A stretch of 64,000 nucleotides of DNA from Sulfurovum sp. AR (GTDB lineage Bacteria > Campylobacterota > Campylobacteria > Campylobacterales > Sulfurovaceae): the NCBI RefSeq assembly GCF_000296775.1, contig NZ_AJLE01000010.1, positions 124,001-188,000 of the forward strand, in the 5' to 3' direction. Shown one piece after another: positions 44,628-54,020 of the stretch. Every line of letters begins with the position of its first letter. Position 1 is the first letter of the stretch. A program made the position numbers and the translations under genes. The notes under the pieces were generated by a model. That model was not told the DNA's origin. It searched no databases and saw only the letters and a list, made by a program, of their open reading frames with translations.

Positions 44628-45356
44628 TTATATTGTTTCAATATGAAATGGGTTTTTTGAATTTGAAATTATAGCTAAAAGAGGTAAAACTTTCAACTCA
44701 TCCAAAATGATCTCTGCAAAAAACTTTTCACTCTCATAGTGTCCGATGTCTACCATCATCAAATCTTCACTCATGGCTTTCATCGCATCATGATATTTTA
44801 TATCTCCAGTCAAAAAACAGTCAGCTTCAACCTCATCCATAAGTGAAGCCCCTGCCCCTGTGGTCAAAGCGATAGAGCTTATCTTCTCTTTTTTCCCTAT
44901 GACTTTGAGTGTAGGAAGGTTCAGTTTCTCTTTTAAAAGAGTTAAGAGTTCTTTATAGTGCCACTCACCTTTTGCCACACAAACAAATGGATCTTGTGAC
45001 GCGACTTGAAACCCTAAGATCTGTTCAAACACATATCTGTTCAAATGTGTCTGATCAAAATTGGTATGTAAAGCTATAAGAGAGTGCCTCTTCAGTATCA
45101 TCTTTTCAATAAGGTTCGAAGGGTACTTGGCAAAATCAAGCTGTGTCATTTTACCAAAGATCAGCGGATGATGTACCACAAAAAGTGTATCGACCTCTGC
45201 ACTTTCTATCATCTCTTCATCGATGTCCAGTGCCACCACTATCTGAGATACTTCTCTGGACATATCACCAACGATCAGTCCGGAGTTATCCCACTTTTCC
45301 TGAAGTTCAAAGGGACTGATCCTATCTAGATGGTTATATATCTCTTGCAGTTTCAT
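44628..45356 (-). CDS. NIF3-like dinuclear metal protein
   Basis: 242 residues. LDRISPFELQEKWDNSGLIVGD, VVHHPLIFGK (metal-binding His pair), LIALHTNFDQ and DIGHYESEKFF are typical of the NIF3/YbgI (DUF34) family, proposed GTP cyclohydrolase-like or metal-insertion role. 61 bp upstream of flgZ, as in Helicobacter. Confidence 0.9.
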   Translation of the reverse strand: MKLQEIYNHLDRISPFELQEKWDNSGLIVGDMSREVSQIVVALDIDEEMIESAEVDTLFVVHHPLIFGKMTQLDFAKYPSNLIEKMILKRHSLIALHTNFDQTHLNRYVFEQILGFQVASQDPFVCVAKGEWHYKELLTLLKEKLNLPTLKVIGKKEKISSIALTTGAGASLMDEVEADCFLTGDIKYHDAMKAMSEDLMMVDIGHYESEKFFAEIILDELKVLPLLAIISNSKNPFHIETI

Positions 45357-45357
45357 A

Positions 45358-45858
45358 CTAAACTCTCTGGGATTGTACTCTTTTTGACTTCTCCATCACT
45401 TGCTCTGCAAGACCTTGTTTATAGGCGATGATCTCTTCTCTGGTCTCTTCACAGGCCGTTGAGACGATCTGCGCAGCCAGGATACCCGCATTCTTGGCAC
45501 CATTGAGTGCCACAGTAGCCACGGGTACTCCTCCAGGCATCTGCAGTATGGAAAGCACGGAATCCCATCCGTCAATGGAGTTGCTTGATTTTACAGGTAC
45601 ACCGATGACCGGTAACGGCGACATAGAAGCTATCATACCCGGCAGGTGTGCAGCACCCCCTGCTCCGGCAATGATGACTTGTATCCCACGCTTATGTGCA
45701 TTGGCAGAAAACTCAAAAAGTTTTTCCGGTGTTCTATGTGCCGAAACGATGTCCAGCTCATATCCGACATTAAACTGCTCTAACATATTGGCAGCCTCTT
45801 GCATAATAGGAAGATCAGAATCTGATCCCATAACGATACTCACCACTACTTTTCCCAT
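45358..45858 (-). CDS. purE: N5-carboxyaminoimidazole ribonucleotide mutase (PurE, class I)
   Basis: 166 residues with the full class I motifs: MGSDSDLPIM, SAHRTPEKLFEF and AGAGGAAHLPGM. Converts N5-CAIR to CAIR in purine synthesis. Its start overlaps the end of purK by 13 bases, so this is the PurE that works with PurK. The pair sits between nif3 and glyQ, which are close in Campylobacter. Confidence 0.95.
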   Translation of the reverse strand: MGKVVVSIVMGSDSDLPIMQEAANMLEQFNVGYELDIVSAHRTPEKLFEFSANAHKRGIQVIIAGAGGAAHLPGMIASMSPLPVIGVPVKSSNSIDGWDSVLSILQMPGGVPVATVALNGAKNAGILAAQIVSTACEETREEIIAYKQGLAEQVMEKSKRVQSQRV

Positions 45859-47006
45859 GATTTCACCTTTAGTATATTTTTTACTTGATCTGCTTTTTTG
45901 AATGCATTTTCAACACTGTCCGATAAGACAGTGACATGCCCCATCTTCCTAGAAGGTCTTGTACTTTTCTTACCATAAAGATGGATCTTGACCCCATCTA
46001 TCGCTAAACACTCACTAAAACCTTCATAATAGACCGGACCTTCATACCCTGCTTCCCCCAAAAGATTCAGCATCACGGATGCACTGGTCAGTTTTGTACT
46101 TCCCAAAGGCAGATCAAGTATCGCACGGAGTAGCTGTTCTAGTTGGGAGGTTACCACACTGTCTATCGTATGGTGTCCACTGTTGTGTGGTCGTGGCGCC
46201 ACTTCATTAATGAGTATCTGGCCTTGTTTGTCTATAAAAAACTCGATCGCCAACAATCCGACCATATCCAGCTTTTCAATAATATCTATGGCTAACGCCT
46301 CTGCTGTTTGTGCCTCTTCTTGCGTAATATTTGCAGGACAAAAGATCTCTTCAACCAGGTTTGTCTCATCGTTGAACGTCATCTCTACAGCAGGAAAACA
46401 ACGTACCTCTCCTGCACTGTTTCTTGCAGCGATCACAGCAATTTCTTTATCGATATCCACTTTTTGCTCTATCACTGAAGTACCATCTAAAAGTGTTTTT
46501 TCACTACTATGGATGAGTGATACACCGCGTCCGTCATATCCGCCTTTCCGTAACTTTTGCACAAAAGGATAGGCAAGTTTTCCTGTTTGTAGAGCTTCAG
46601 TTATCTCCTCTTCATTTTCACAACAGATAAAAGAAGAGGTTGGCAGTGCATGCTTTGCATAGAACTCTTTTTGGAGCCCTTTATCTTGAATAAGTGCCAA
46701 GATATCAGGATCCGGAACGATCTTCAGTCCTTCAGATTTAAGCTTTTGCAGTGCTTCAATATTGACATTTTCAAGTTCAAAAGTCAGGATATCTACACGC
46801 TTTCCGAATTCATAGACGGTGTCAAAATCGTTAAAGTCACCTTTCACATAGACTGAAGCTACATTACGTGCGGAACATCCTTCATCCGGGTCAAGTACAT
46901 AGGTGGAAATATCCCATTTGCTAGCCTCTTGAATCAGCATCTTGCCAAGCTGTCCGCCGGCAATGACTCCCATTTTTAAACTTGAAGTTACCAGTTTTTC
47001 GATCAC
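45846..47006 (-). CDS. purK: N5-carboxyaminoimidazole ribonucleotide synthase
   Basis: 386-residue ATP-grasp enzyme making N5-CAIR from AIR, ATP and bicarbonate. MGVIAGGQLGKMLIQEA, PFVQKLRKGGYDGRGVSLI, VEEIFCPANI and NEVAPRPHNSGHHTID are diagnostic. GTG start at 47006 is set by GAGAGG seven bases upstream; an ATG 11 codons later has no ribosome site. Confidence 0.95.
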   Translation of the reverse strand: MIEKLVTSSLKMGVIAGGQLGKMLIQEASKWDISTYVLDPDEGCSARNVASVYVKGDFNDFDTVYEFGKRVDILTFELENVNIEALQKLKSEGLKIVPDPDILALIQDKGLQKEFYAKHALPTSSFICCENEEEITEALQTGKLAYPFVQKLRKGGYDGRGVSLIHSSEKTLLDGTSVIEQKVDIDKEIAVIAARNSAGEVRCFPAVEMTFNDETNLVEEIFCPANITQEEAQTAEALAIDIIEKLDMVGLLAIEFFIDKQGQILINEVAPRPHNSGHHTIDSVVTSQLEQLLRAILDLPLGSTKLTSASVMLNLLGEAGYEGPVYYEGFSECLAIDGVKIHLYGKKSTRPSRKMGHVTVLSDSVENAFKKADQVKNILKVKSWEK

Positions 47007-47009
47007 TGC

Positions 47010-47903
47010 TTAGCCTCTCATACGTGCATTACGTTCTTGCTCTTGCGCTTTATAAAGCTTTGCACACCCTATGGAGAGTTCTCTTACTTTTAAAATATAG
47101 TTCTGTCTCTGTGCCTGGGAGATCGCTTTTCTTGCATCGAGGACATTAAAAGCATGTGAAGCGATCATACATTGATCATAGGCTGGCAAAGGCAAACCTG
47201 CCTCAAGGCATACTTCACACTCATTGGAGGCATCTTCAAAATGTTGGAACAGCTTCTCTACATTGGCGACTTCAAAGTGGTACTTGGAAAACTCATACTC
47301 TGTCTCTTTATGGACATCACCATACGTGGTGACACTCTCTCCCATACGGTTCCACACCAGATCATACACAGAGTCCACCCCTTGCAGATACATAGCAAGT
47401 CTCTCTGTCCCATAGGTGATCTCTACCGCTACAGGGTCACAAGCGATACCCCCAACCTGTTGAAAGTAGGTAAACTGTGTGACTTCCATACCATCAAGCC
47501 ATACTTCCCAACCAAGACCCCAAGCCCCTAAGGTCGGAGACTCCCAGTTGTCTTCTACAAAGCGGATATCATGCTCTTTCAGATTCAACCCCAGGTACTC
47601 CAAAGACTTCAGATAAAGCTCTTGAATATTGTCAGGGCTGGGCTTGATCAGTGCTTGAAACTGATAATAGGCACCAAGACGGTTTGGATTTTCCCCGTAA
47701 CGTCCATCTGTCGGACGGCGTGAAGGGGCCACATACGCAGCCGACCAAGGCTGCGAGTCCAGACTTCTCAGCAGTGTAGCAGGGTGGAATGTCCCTGCAC
47801 CTGAAGGAATGTCATAGGGCTGTACAATATTACACCCCTGATCTGCCCAGAATTGTTGTAATTTGAGGAGGAGTTCGCTAAATGTAATGGCGTTGTTGTT
47901 CAT
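47010..47903 (-). CDS. glyQ: Glycyl-tRNA synthetase alpha subunit
   Basis: 297 residues of the alpha2beta2 enzyme: [52 protein letters not shown] (motif shown in part) and [20 protein letters not shown]. glyS is not in the window. Confidence 0.97.
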   Translation of the reverse strand: MNNNAITFSELLLKLQQFWADQGCNIVQPYDIPSGAGTFHPATLLRSLDSQPWSAAYVAPSRRPTDGRYGENPNRLGAYYQFQALIKPSPDNIQELYLKSLEYLGLNLKEHDIRFVEDNWESPTLGAWGLGWEVWLDGMEVTQFTYFQQVGGIACDPVAVEITYGTERLAMYLQGVDSVYDLVWNRMGESVTTYGDVHKETEYEFSKYHFEVANVEKLFQHFEDASNECEVCLEAGLPLPAYDQCMIASHAFNVLDARKAISQAQRQNYILKVRELSIGCAKLYKAQEQERNARMRG

Positions 47904-47927
47904 CTATATTTCTACCTAGTTTTAATT

Positions 47928-48422
47928 TTACAGTATCGTTTCAATCTCTGAAGAATCAAGTTCTACTTTTTTTGCTTTGCTGATGCGGTCTTCTTGGAGT
48001 TTCACTCTAAGTTCATCATCTTGCAGGGCCATGATCTGTATAGCCAGATACGCAGCATTGACCGCACCTGATTTACCTATGGCAAGTGTACCTACCGGCA
48101 TTCCTGCTGTCATCATCACTGTCGAAAGGAGTGCATCCTCGCCTTTCAGAGCCCCACTTTCCATAGGTACACCAAGTACCGGCTTACTTGTAGCTGCTGC
48201 CAATGCACCTGCAAGGTGTGCTGCCATACCTGAAGCTGCTATGTAGACCTGCGCACCTTTGGCTTCTGATTCTTTGACATATTGCATAGTTCTCTCAAGG
48301 CTTCTGTGTGCTGAAGAGATGATAAGCTCATACGGTACACCAAATTTTTTCAGTGTCTCAGAACACTCAGACATCACACTGTAGTCACTTTTACTTTCCA
48401 TTACGATCGATACAAATTTCAT
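47928..48422 (-). CDS. Second PurE-like protein (divergent AIR carboxylase family)
   Basis: 164 residues. The fold and the catalytic histidine are kept (SSAHRSLERTMQYV, SGMAAHLAGALAAAT), but the signature changes: GSDSD becomes ESKSD, and GAGGAAHLPG becomes ASGMAAHLAG. From memory this is the position of the only purE in Campylobacter (between glyQ and the U32 gene), so it is likely the ancestral copy and the purE-purK pair the newcomer. Role now uncertain: redundant mutase, direct AIR carboxylase or a different reaction. Overlaps U32 by ATGA. Confidence 0.85.
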   Translation of the reverse strand: MKFVSIVMESKSDYSVMSECSETLKKFGVPYELIISSAHRSLERTMQYVKESEAKGAQVYIAASGMAAHLAGALAAATSKPVLGVPMESGALKGEDALLSTVMMTAGMPVGTLAIGKSGAVNAAYLAIQIMALQDDELRVKLQEDRISKAKKVELDSSEIETIL

Positions 48423-49780
48423 TTTATATCCTTACTTGTTGGTTTGACTGCTTGTTCCTGCTTCATAGGTGTTGAGCTCTCCGTTAAGCCCTTGTTCTCC
48501 AATGCTTCCGCGATCTCACGTCTTAATATAGTATACCCAGGCAATTTAGTAGGTAAAAGAATATTGTTCAAATCACCCGAGTGAATACACTCAAACTCCT
48601 TGCCTGATTCAGAGAGCATTTTTTTGAATGTCAGCCAATACTTTCCGTCGATCTCTTCTATCTTGCCTATATCATTGTCTACCATCTCAACAGTCGCATC
48701 CAAAGGCAGGACGATCTCTACACTGTCACCTACACACGTTTTATCTTTACACTTCCATGTCAATCCATCTTCCAAGACAAGTCCTGCTACCTGATGGGTA
48801 CCGTACTGTATCGAAAACTCGTTCGATTCTGTCTCCGTTCTATCAAAAGGTCGTGAAAGCAGATAAGCATCTGTAAACCCGCGATTCTGTGTAGTATTGA
48901 GTTCCGCTTGATAGCGTGCCGCATCAAAGTCATTGGCATAAAAATCATCGATCGCATGACGATAGGCTTTGGTGACCACAGCCGCGTAGTAAGGAGATTT
49001 CGTACGTCCTTCTATCTTCAGTGAGTCAATGACACCTGACTTGAGTATCTCATCGATATGTGATGCCATATTCATATCTTTGGCATTCATAATATAGGTA
49101 CCGATCCCCTCTTCTTCATCCAGCCTGAATGTCGTTCCCGATTCCGGATTATGTGCATACACTTCATAAGGGAAACGGCAGTCATTGGCACAAGATCCAC
49201 GGTTTGGCACACGCCCTGTCTGCAGTGAAGAGATGAGACAGCGTCCCGAGTAGGCAAAACACATCGAACCATGCACAAATATCTCTAACTCCAGGTCAGG
49301 CAGATGATGTTTAATGGCTTCACAGTCTTTCAGACTGATTTCACGTGCGACAATGATACGCTTCACCCCAAGGTCATAATAGACCTCAGCATCCATGGCA
49401 TTCATCACATTGGCCTGTGTAGAGAGATGAATAGGAATGTCCGGTGCAATCCGATTTGCTATCTTTACCACACCAGGGCTAGAGACGATCAGTGCATCAG
49501 GTTTCAGCTCAGCGATCTTGGCAATGTGATTTTCATAGAGCTTCATTTGTGAATTAAAAGGAAACGAGTTCACCGTAGAGTAGACTTTTTTGCCACGGGC
49601 ATGGGCATAGGCTATCCCCTCTGCGTAAGATTCCATGTCGAACTCTTTGCCTGAACGGATACGCAGTGAAAAGGTACTGGTACCCCCATATACAGCATCT
49701 GCCCCATAGTTCAGAGCGATCTTCATCTTCTCTAGGTTACCTGCTGGTGCTAAAAGTTCTACTTTATTTTGATCTGTCAT
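48419..49780 (-). CDS. Peptidase U32-family protein (TrhP/YegQ type)
   Basis: About 453 residues: ELLAPAGNLEKMKIALNYGADAVYGG, the U32 signature EIFVHGSMCFAYSGRCLISS and NRGSCANDCRFPYEV with clustered cysteines (possible Fe-S ligands), DSLKIEGRTKSPYYAA. Enzymes of this type (TrhP in E. coli) take part in tRNA wobble-uridine 5-hydroxylation; old names call them collagenases. ATG at 49780 follows AGGA by five bases. Confidence 0.88.
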   Translation of the reverse strand: MTDQNKVELLAPAGNLEKMKIALNYGADAVYGGTSTFSLRIRSGKEFDMESYAEGIAYAHARGKKVYSTVNSFPFNSQMKLYENHIAKIAELKPDALIVSSPGVVKIANRIAPDIPIHLSTQANVMNAMDAEVYYDLGVKRIIVAREISLKDCEAIKHHLPDLELEIFVHGSMCFAYSGRCLISSLQTGRVPNRGSCANDCRFPYEVYAHNPESGTTFRLDEEEGIGTYIMNAKDMNMASHIDEILKSGVIDSLKIEGRTKSPYYAAVVTKAYRHAIDDFYANDFDAARYQAELNTTQNRGFTDAYLLSRPFDRTETESNEFSIQYGTHQVAGLVLEDGLTWKCKDKTCVGDSVEIVLPLDATVEMVDNDIGKIEEIDGKYWLTFKKMLSESGKEFECIHSGDLNNILLPTKLPGYTILRREIAEALENKGLTESSTPMKQEQAVKPTSKDIK

Positions 49781-49893
49781 TTTATTCCTGAAATACAATC
49801 CCCGCCATTCTCCGGTTGTATAGAAAAATGACGAATACCATGAAAATATGTCTCTTATTCTACCCTATTAGTGGTAAAAAACAGTTTTTATGC

Positions 49894-49899
49894 TAAAAT
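49894..49899 (+). promoter_or_regulatory. Extended -10 box six bases before hisJ start
   Basis: TGCTAAAAT (TGn plus TAAAAT), then CCGCCT and the ATG at 49906. No ribosome site lies between, so a leaderless message is likely. Confidence 0.45.
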
Positions 49900-49905
49900 C
49901 CGCCT

Positions 49906-50685
49906 ATGAGAATAGATATACATAATCACACAACACGTTGTAACCATGCTGAAGGTACAGTGGATGAATACATCCAAAAAGCTATTGAATTGGGCATAGA
50001 TATTTATGGGTTTTCTGAACATGCACCTATGGATTTTGATCCCCACTATCGTCTCGCTTTTGAAGAGATGCAAGCATATACAGATGACATCTTAAGTGCC
50101 AAAGAGCGCTATAAAGATGATATCAAGATACTATTCGGTTATGAAGTGGATTACCTTCCAGGACACATGGACGATCGTGTTTTACATGCAAAAGTAGACT
50201 ATCTGATAGGCTCTGTACACTTCATAGATAAGTGGAGTTTTGACAACCCCGAATTCATCGCAGGATGGAAAAACAAAGATATAGATGAGATATGGCAGGC
50301 CTATTTTGAAGCCACGGAAGCCATGGCAAGATCCGGGAAGTTTGACATCGTAGGGCACCTTGATCTTATCAAGGTCTTTAAATTCCTTCCAAAAAAAGAT
50401 GTCAGACTCTTGGCAAAAGATGCCCTTCATGCGATCAAGAGATCAAACATGGTGTTAGAAGTGAATACTGCAGGTCTTCGCAAACCTATAGGTGAACTTT
50501 ACCCTTCAAGAGAATTACTCGAAGAAGCGTATGCACATGATATCCCTATTACTTTCTCTTCAGATGCCCATTCAGTTGAGCAAGTAGGGTTCGGTTATGA
50601 TCTGGCAACAACACTTGTAAAAGAAGTCGGATATACAAAAGCTGCTACTTTTGAAGGGCGAGATCGACAATTGGTTATTTTTTAA
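49906..50685 (+). CDS. hisJ: PHP-family histidinol-phosphatase HisJ
   Basis: 259 residues; hydrolyses histidinol phosphate, the penultimate histidine step, with a trinuclear metal site. Metal ligands: DIHNHTTRCNH at the N-terminus, FSEHAPMDF, GYEVDYLPG, DYLIGSVHF, DIVGHLDLI and SSDAHSVEQVG. The N-terminal position of the His motif fixes the start. 70 bp before glnA. Confidence 0.88.
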   Translation: MRIDIHNHTTRCNHAEGTVDEYIQKAIELGIDIYGFSEHAPMDFDPHYRLAFEEMQAYTDDILSAKERYKDDIKILFGYEVDYLPGHMDDRVLHAKVDYLIGSVHFIDKWSFDNPEFIAGWKNKDIDEIWQAYFEATEAMARSGKFDIVGHLDLIKVFKFLPKKDVRLLAKDALHAIKRSNMVLEVNTAGLRKPIGELYPSRELLEEAYAHDIPITFSSDAHSVEQVGFGYDLATTLVKEVGYTKAATFEGRDRQLVIF

Positions 50686-50719
50686 GCACAAACACTGATA
50701 TAACTAATTGATTTATGGA

Positions 50720-50747
50720 TACAATATAGAAAATTTTTATTTAGGAG
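50720..50747 (+). promoter_or_regulatory. -10 box and ribosome site of glnA
   Basis: TACAAT at 50720-50725, AGGAG at 50743-50747, seven bases from the ATG. No clear nitrogen-control (-24/-12) sequence was seen in the 69-bp gap. Confidence 0.5.
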
Positions 50748-50754
50748 TAGTTAC

Positions 50755-52182
50755 ATGGGTAAATTTGTTAACAACACAGATGAGTTTTACAAATATTGCG
50801 AAGAGAATGAGGTAGAGTTTGTAGACTTTAGATTTACAGACATTAAAGGTGCATGGCATCATATTACATATAGAATGAGTGCTGTTGAAGCTTCTATGAT
50901 TGATTCAGGTCTTCCGTTTGATGGTTCATCGATCGACGCTTGGCAGCCGATTGAAAAATCAGATATGATACTTAAACCAGATGTGGAGACTGCATTTTTA
51001 GATCCATTTACTGCTGACAGTACGATCATTGTTATCTGTGATGTTTATGATATTTACAAAAATGAGCTTTACGCTAAATGTCCAAGATCTATCGCGAAGA
51101 AGACACTTGCTCACATGGAAGAAATTGGTGTAGGTGATGCAGCATACTTCGGTCCTGAGAATGAATTCTTCATCTTCGATGATGTAAAATTTAGAGATGA
51201 TGTAAACTCTTCTTATTTCAGAGTAGATTCTCAAGAAGGTGCTTGGAGTAGAGATACAGAGTATGAAGGTGGTAACATGGGTCACAGACCAGGTACCAAA
51301 GGTGGATATTTCCCTGTAATGCCTACAGACTCTATGGTAGACCTAAGAGCTGAAATGATGTTACTTCTTGAAGAAGTAGGTCTTGAAGTAATGCTTGGAC
51401 ACCACGAAGTTGCACAGGCACAGGGTGAGATCGGTATCAAATTCGGTACACTGATCGAAGCTGCAGATAACGTTCAAAAGTATAAGTATGTTGTAAAAAT
51501 GGTTGCACACCTTAACGGTAAAACAGCAACATTCATGCCTAAACCACTTGTAGGTGACAACGGTAACGGTATGCACGTACACCAATCTATCTGGAAAAAC
51601 GGTAAAAACCTCTTCTACAAAGAAGGTGAATATGGAAACCTCTCTGAGACAGCACTTCACTACCTTGGTGGTATCTTCAAGCATGCTAGAGCAGTATCTG
51701 CATTTACAAACCCAAGTACAAACTCTTACAAGAGACTACTTCCAGGATTTGAAGCACCATCTATCTTGACTTACTCAAGCCAAAACAGATCAGCAGCTTG
51801 TCGTATCCCTTATGGTGCGGGTGAGATGGCAACAAGAATCGAGACTAGATTCCCAGATTCTACAGCTTGCCCTTACCTTGCATTCTCTGCATTGATGTTG
51901 GCAGGACTTGACGGGATCAAGAACAAAGATATTCCAGCTGGTCCAATGGATATCGACCTGTTTGAACTTAGCCTTGATGAGATCAGAGAGAAGAATATTG
52001 CTCAAATGCCTCACACACTCAGAGAAGCACTTGAAGGTCTTATCGCTGATAATGACTTCTTGAAGCCAGTATTTACTCAAGAGTTTATCGACACATACCA
52101 ACACTACCAGTTTGAAAGACAAGTTTGGCCAGATGAAGGTAGACCAACAGCATACGAGTTCATCTCAACTTACTCTTGCTAA
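50755..52182 (+). CDS. glnA: Type I glutamine synthetase lacking the adenylylation tyrosine
   Basis: 475 residues; assimilates ammonia into glutamine. Signatures: [59 protein letters not shown]. The site where GS-I beta is adenylylated (Asn-Leu-Tyr-Asp-Leu-Pro) here reads [11 protein letters not shown], with Phe 403 in place of Tyr. This matches what is described for Helicobacter and implies no GlnE-type control. Codon use is very even and highly expressed in style (frequent AGA, GGT). Confidence 0.97.
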   Translation: MGKFVNNTDEFYKYCEENEVEFVDFRFTDIKGAWHHITYRMSAVEASMIDSGLPFDGSSIDAWQPIEKSDMILKPDVETAFLDPFTADSTIIVICDVYDIYKNELYAKCPRSIAKKTLAHMEEIGVGDAAYFGPENEFFIFDDVKFRDDVNSSYFRVDSQEGAWSRDTEYEGGNMGHRPGTKGGYFPVMPTDSMVDLRAEMMLLLEEVGLEVMLGHHEVAQAQGEIGIKFGTLIEAADNVQKYKYVVKMVAHLNGKTATFMPKPLVGDNGNGMHVHQSIWKNGKNLFYKEGEYGNLSETALHYLGGIFKHARAVSAFTNPSTNSYKRLLPGFEAPSILTYSSQNRSAACRIPYGAGEMATRIETRFPDSTACPYLAFSALMLAGLDGIKNKDIPAGPMDIDLFELSLDEIREKNIAQMPHTLREALEGLIADNDFLKPVFTQEFIDTYQHYQFERQVWPDEGRPTAYEFISTYSC

Positions 52183-52191
52183 TTTTTCCTT

Positions 52192-52207
52192 TCGGGCTTC
52201 TGCCCGA
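52192..52207 (+). terminator. Rho-independent terminator of glnA
   Basis: Stem TCGGGC/GCCCGA with loop TTCT ten bases after the stop. A T-rich stretch (CTCTTTTTCTT) follows at 52214. The rest of the 287-bp gap to the next gene is AT-rich with no gene. Confidence 0.6.
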
Positions 52208-52469
52208 GAGACACCTCTTTTTCTTCAAAGCCTATCTAGACATTTCATTTTTTAAACCCTTTTGAGTTTATAGTTTTCATTATAAAATCTTCCATTATAG
52301 AATATATTTTATAAGGTTTTTAATCGAAGGTATATTTTTTGTATCAAGAGACTTTTGTGATATACTCTTAAGATGGATATACCCAATAGGTGAGTACTTT
52401 ATGCCTCTGATAAGCACATGTTTACCATAAGCCACTCAATGAAATTTTAGCTTGTTTTGGAGTAAAAAA

Positions 52470-53189
52470 ATGACATCGAACACTGTTGATCCAACCACAA
52501 ATCAAGCCCCAAGCCCTCGCCTATGGTTTGCTTTGATATTCATGTACCTCTTCATTCCATTGATTCTCCTGATTTTCGGAGGAGATTTTAGCTGGTGGCA
52601 GGCCTGGATCTATGCCGTTCTGATTTTTCTTTCCGGTATTGGCGGTCGATTTTTGGCAGAAAAGCGGCATCCGGGAATTCTGGTAGAACGGGCTACCTCT
52701 GAAAGGACTCTGAATGCAAAACCATGGGATAAAGTACTTTCCCCACTGATGGCGATAAGTCTCACATTCCCCATTGTCATCGTTGCAGGACTTGATCACC
52801 GCTATGGATGGACACCTCTGTTTTCCATATGGCTTCACATCCTCGGTCTCATTCTCATTGCACTTGGGTACACATTCGCCGCATGGGCTTTAATAGAGAA
52901 CCGTTTTTTCTCTAGTACGGTACATATCCAAAAGGATCGTGGACATTCGGTCTGCGACAGCGGTCCTTACCGTATCGTACGTCATCCAGGCTATGCCGGA
53001 AACCTTCTGGCACTCCCAGGTATCATCATGGCCTTGAACTCCATATGGACCCTTATCCCTGTAGTGGTGGCATTGATCATAGCTGTCATACGAACCACAC
53101 TTGAGGATAACACTCTTCAGAAAGAGCTACCGGGGTATCAAGATTATACAAAACGTGTACACTATCGCTTATTTCCAGGAATCTACTGA
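52470..53189 (+). CDS. Isoprenylcysteine/phospholipid methyltransferase-family membrane protein
   Basis: About 239 residues with five to six transmembrane segments and the ICMT-type SAM-binding end: VCDSGPYRIVRHPGYAGNLL, then LEDNTLQKELPGYQDYTKRV (the Arg-His-Pro and Glu-Glu-like motifs). These enzymes methylate lipids or small molecules in membranes; substrate unknown. GGAG seven bases before the ATG fixes the start. The gene is richer in GC than its right neighbour and has no partner in the conserved block, so it may be acquired. Confidence 0.75.
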   Translation: MTSNTVDPTTNQAPSPRLWFALIFMYLFIPLILLIFGGDFSWWQAWIYAVLIFLSGIGGRFLAEKRHPGILVERATSERTLNAKPWDKVLSPLMAISLTFPIVIVAGLDHRYGWTPLFSIWLHILGLILIALGYTFAAWALIENRFFSSTVHIQKDRGHSVCDSGPYRIVRHPGYAGNLLALPGIIMALNSIWTLIPVVVALIIAVIRTTLEDNTLQKELPGYQDYTKRVHYRLFPGIY

Positions 53190-53349
53190 GAATATCTAAT
53201 AGATCATTAAGAGAAACCTATTAATATTAACGCAATCTTTAATTCAAAACCTTATAAACTATATAATTTTATGGAATTATTACTGCAAACTTTAATCAAT
53301 AATTTTTGCTATACTCTTCATAAAAAATATCAAATATTAAAGGTTGAAA

Positions 53350-53943
53350 ATGAGAGATGTTCGTATATGCTATGTTGGAGACTCTTTTGTTAATGGTACA
53401 GGAGATCCCACTAAACTTGGATGGACAGGAAGACTAAGTCAAAATTCTCAAAACAACAATCTAGATATTACACATTATAATCTTGGTATTCGAAGAGAGA
53501 CATCAGGAGATATATTAAAAAGATGGGAAGCAGAATGTCACGCTAGATTCCCAGAAGTTTCAGAGAATAAAGTTGTTTTTTCGTTTGGTGTGAATGATAC
53601 AGTGATGGAAAATGGACAAAAAAGAGTTTCATTGGAAAATAGTATTGAAAACGCTAAAACTATATTAGTACATGCCTCAAAAAAATATGATGTCATCATG
53701 ATAGGTATGCCTCCAATTGATGATGAAGAACAAAACAAGATGATTAAAGAGTTAGATATTGAATATCAAGCTTTGTGTAATGCATTAGAAATCCCATATC
53801 TTTCCGTATTTGAAAAATTAGCCAATGATCAAATATGGAAAAATGAAGTTTTATCCAATGATGGTGCCCACCCAAGAGATAAAGGTTATGAAATATTGGC
53901 AAATCATATCAAAAATTGGAGTGGTTGGTGGTTTAAAACATAA
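53350..53943 (+). CDS. SGNH/GDSL-type hydrolase
   Basis: About 197 residues, no signal peptide. SGNH blocks: CYVGDSFVNGTG (Ser), NLGIRRETS (Gly), FSFGVNDTV (Gly-x-Asn) and NDGAHPRDKGY (Asp-x-x-His). An esterase or acyl-hydrolase of unknown substrate. ATG at 53350 has AAAGG six bases upstream. Clearly more AT-rich than its neighbours, with AGA/ATA codons common, which suggests recent arrival. Confidence 0.85.
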   Translation: MRDVRICYVGDSFVNGTGDPTKLGWTGRLSQNSQNNNLDITHYNLGIRRETSGDILKRWEAECHARFPEVSENKVVFSFGVNDTVMENGQKRVSLENSIENAKTILVHASKKYDVIMIGMPPIDDEEQNKMIKELDIEYQALCNALEIPYLSVFEKLANDQIWKNEVLSNDGAHPRDKGYEILANHIKNWSGWWFKT

Positions 53944-54020
53944 CAAATGCATCAATCCCTTATTACATATAACTTTATAAAGGATTCCACATTGTTCTTT
54001 ATCTAGAAAAGTATATAGAA

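Noticed and set aside
45428..45901. 157-codon open frame on plus over purE
   Set aside because: Antisense to a fully conserved PurE; no independent support.
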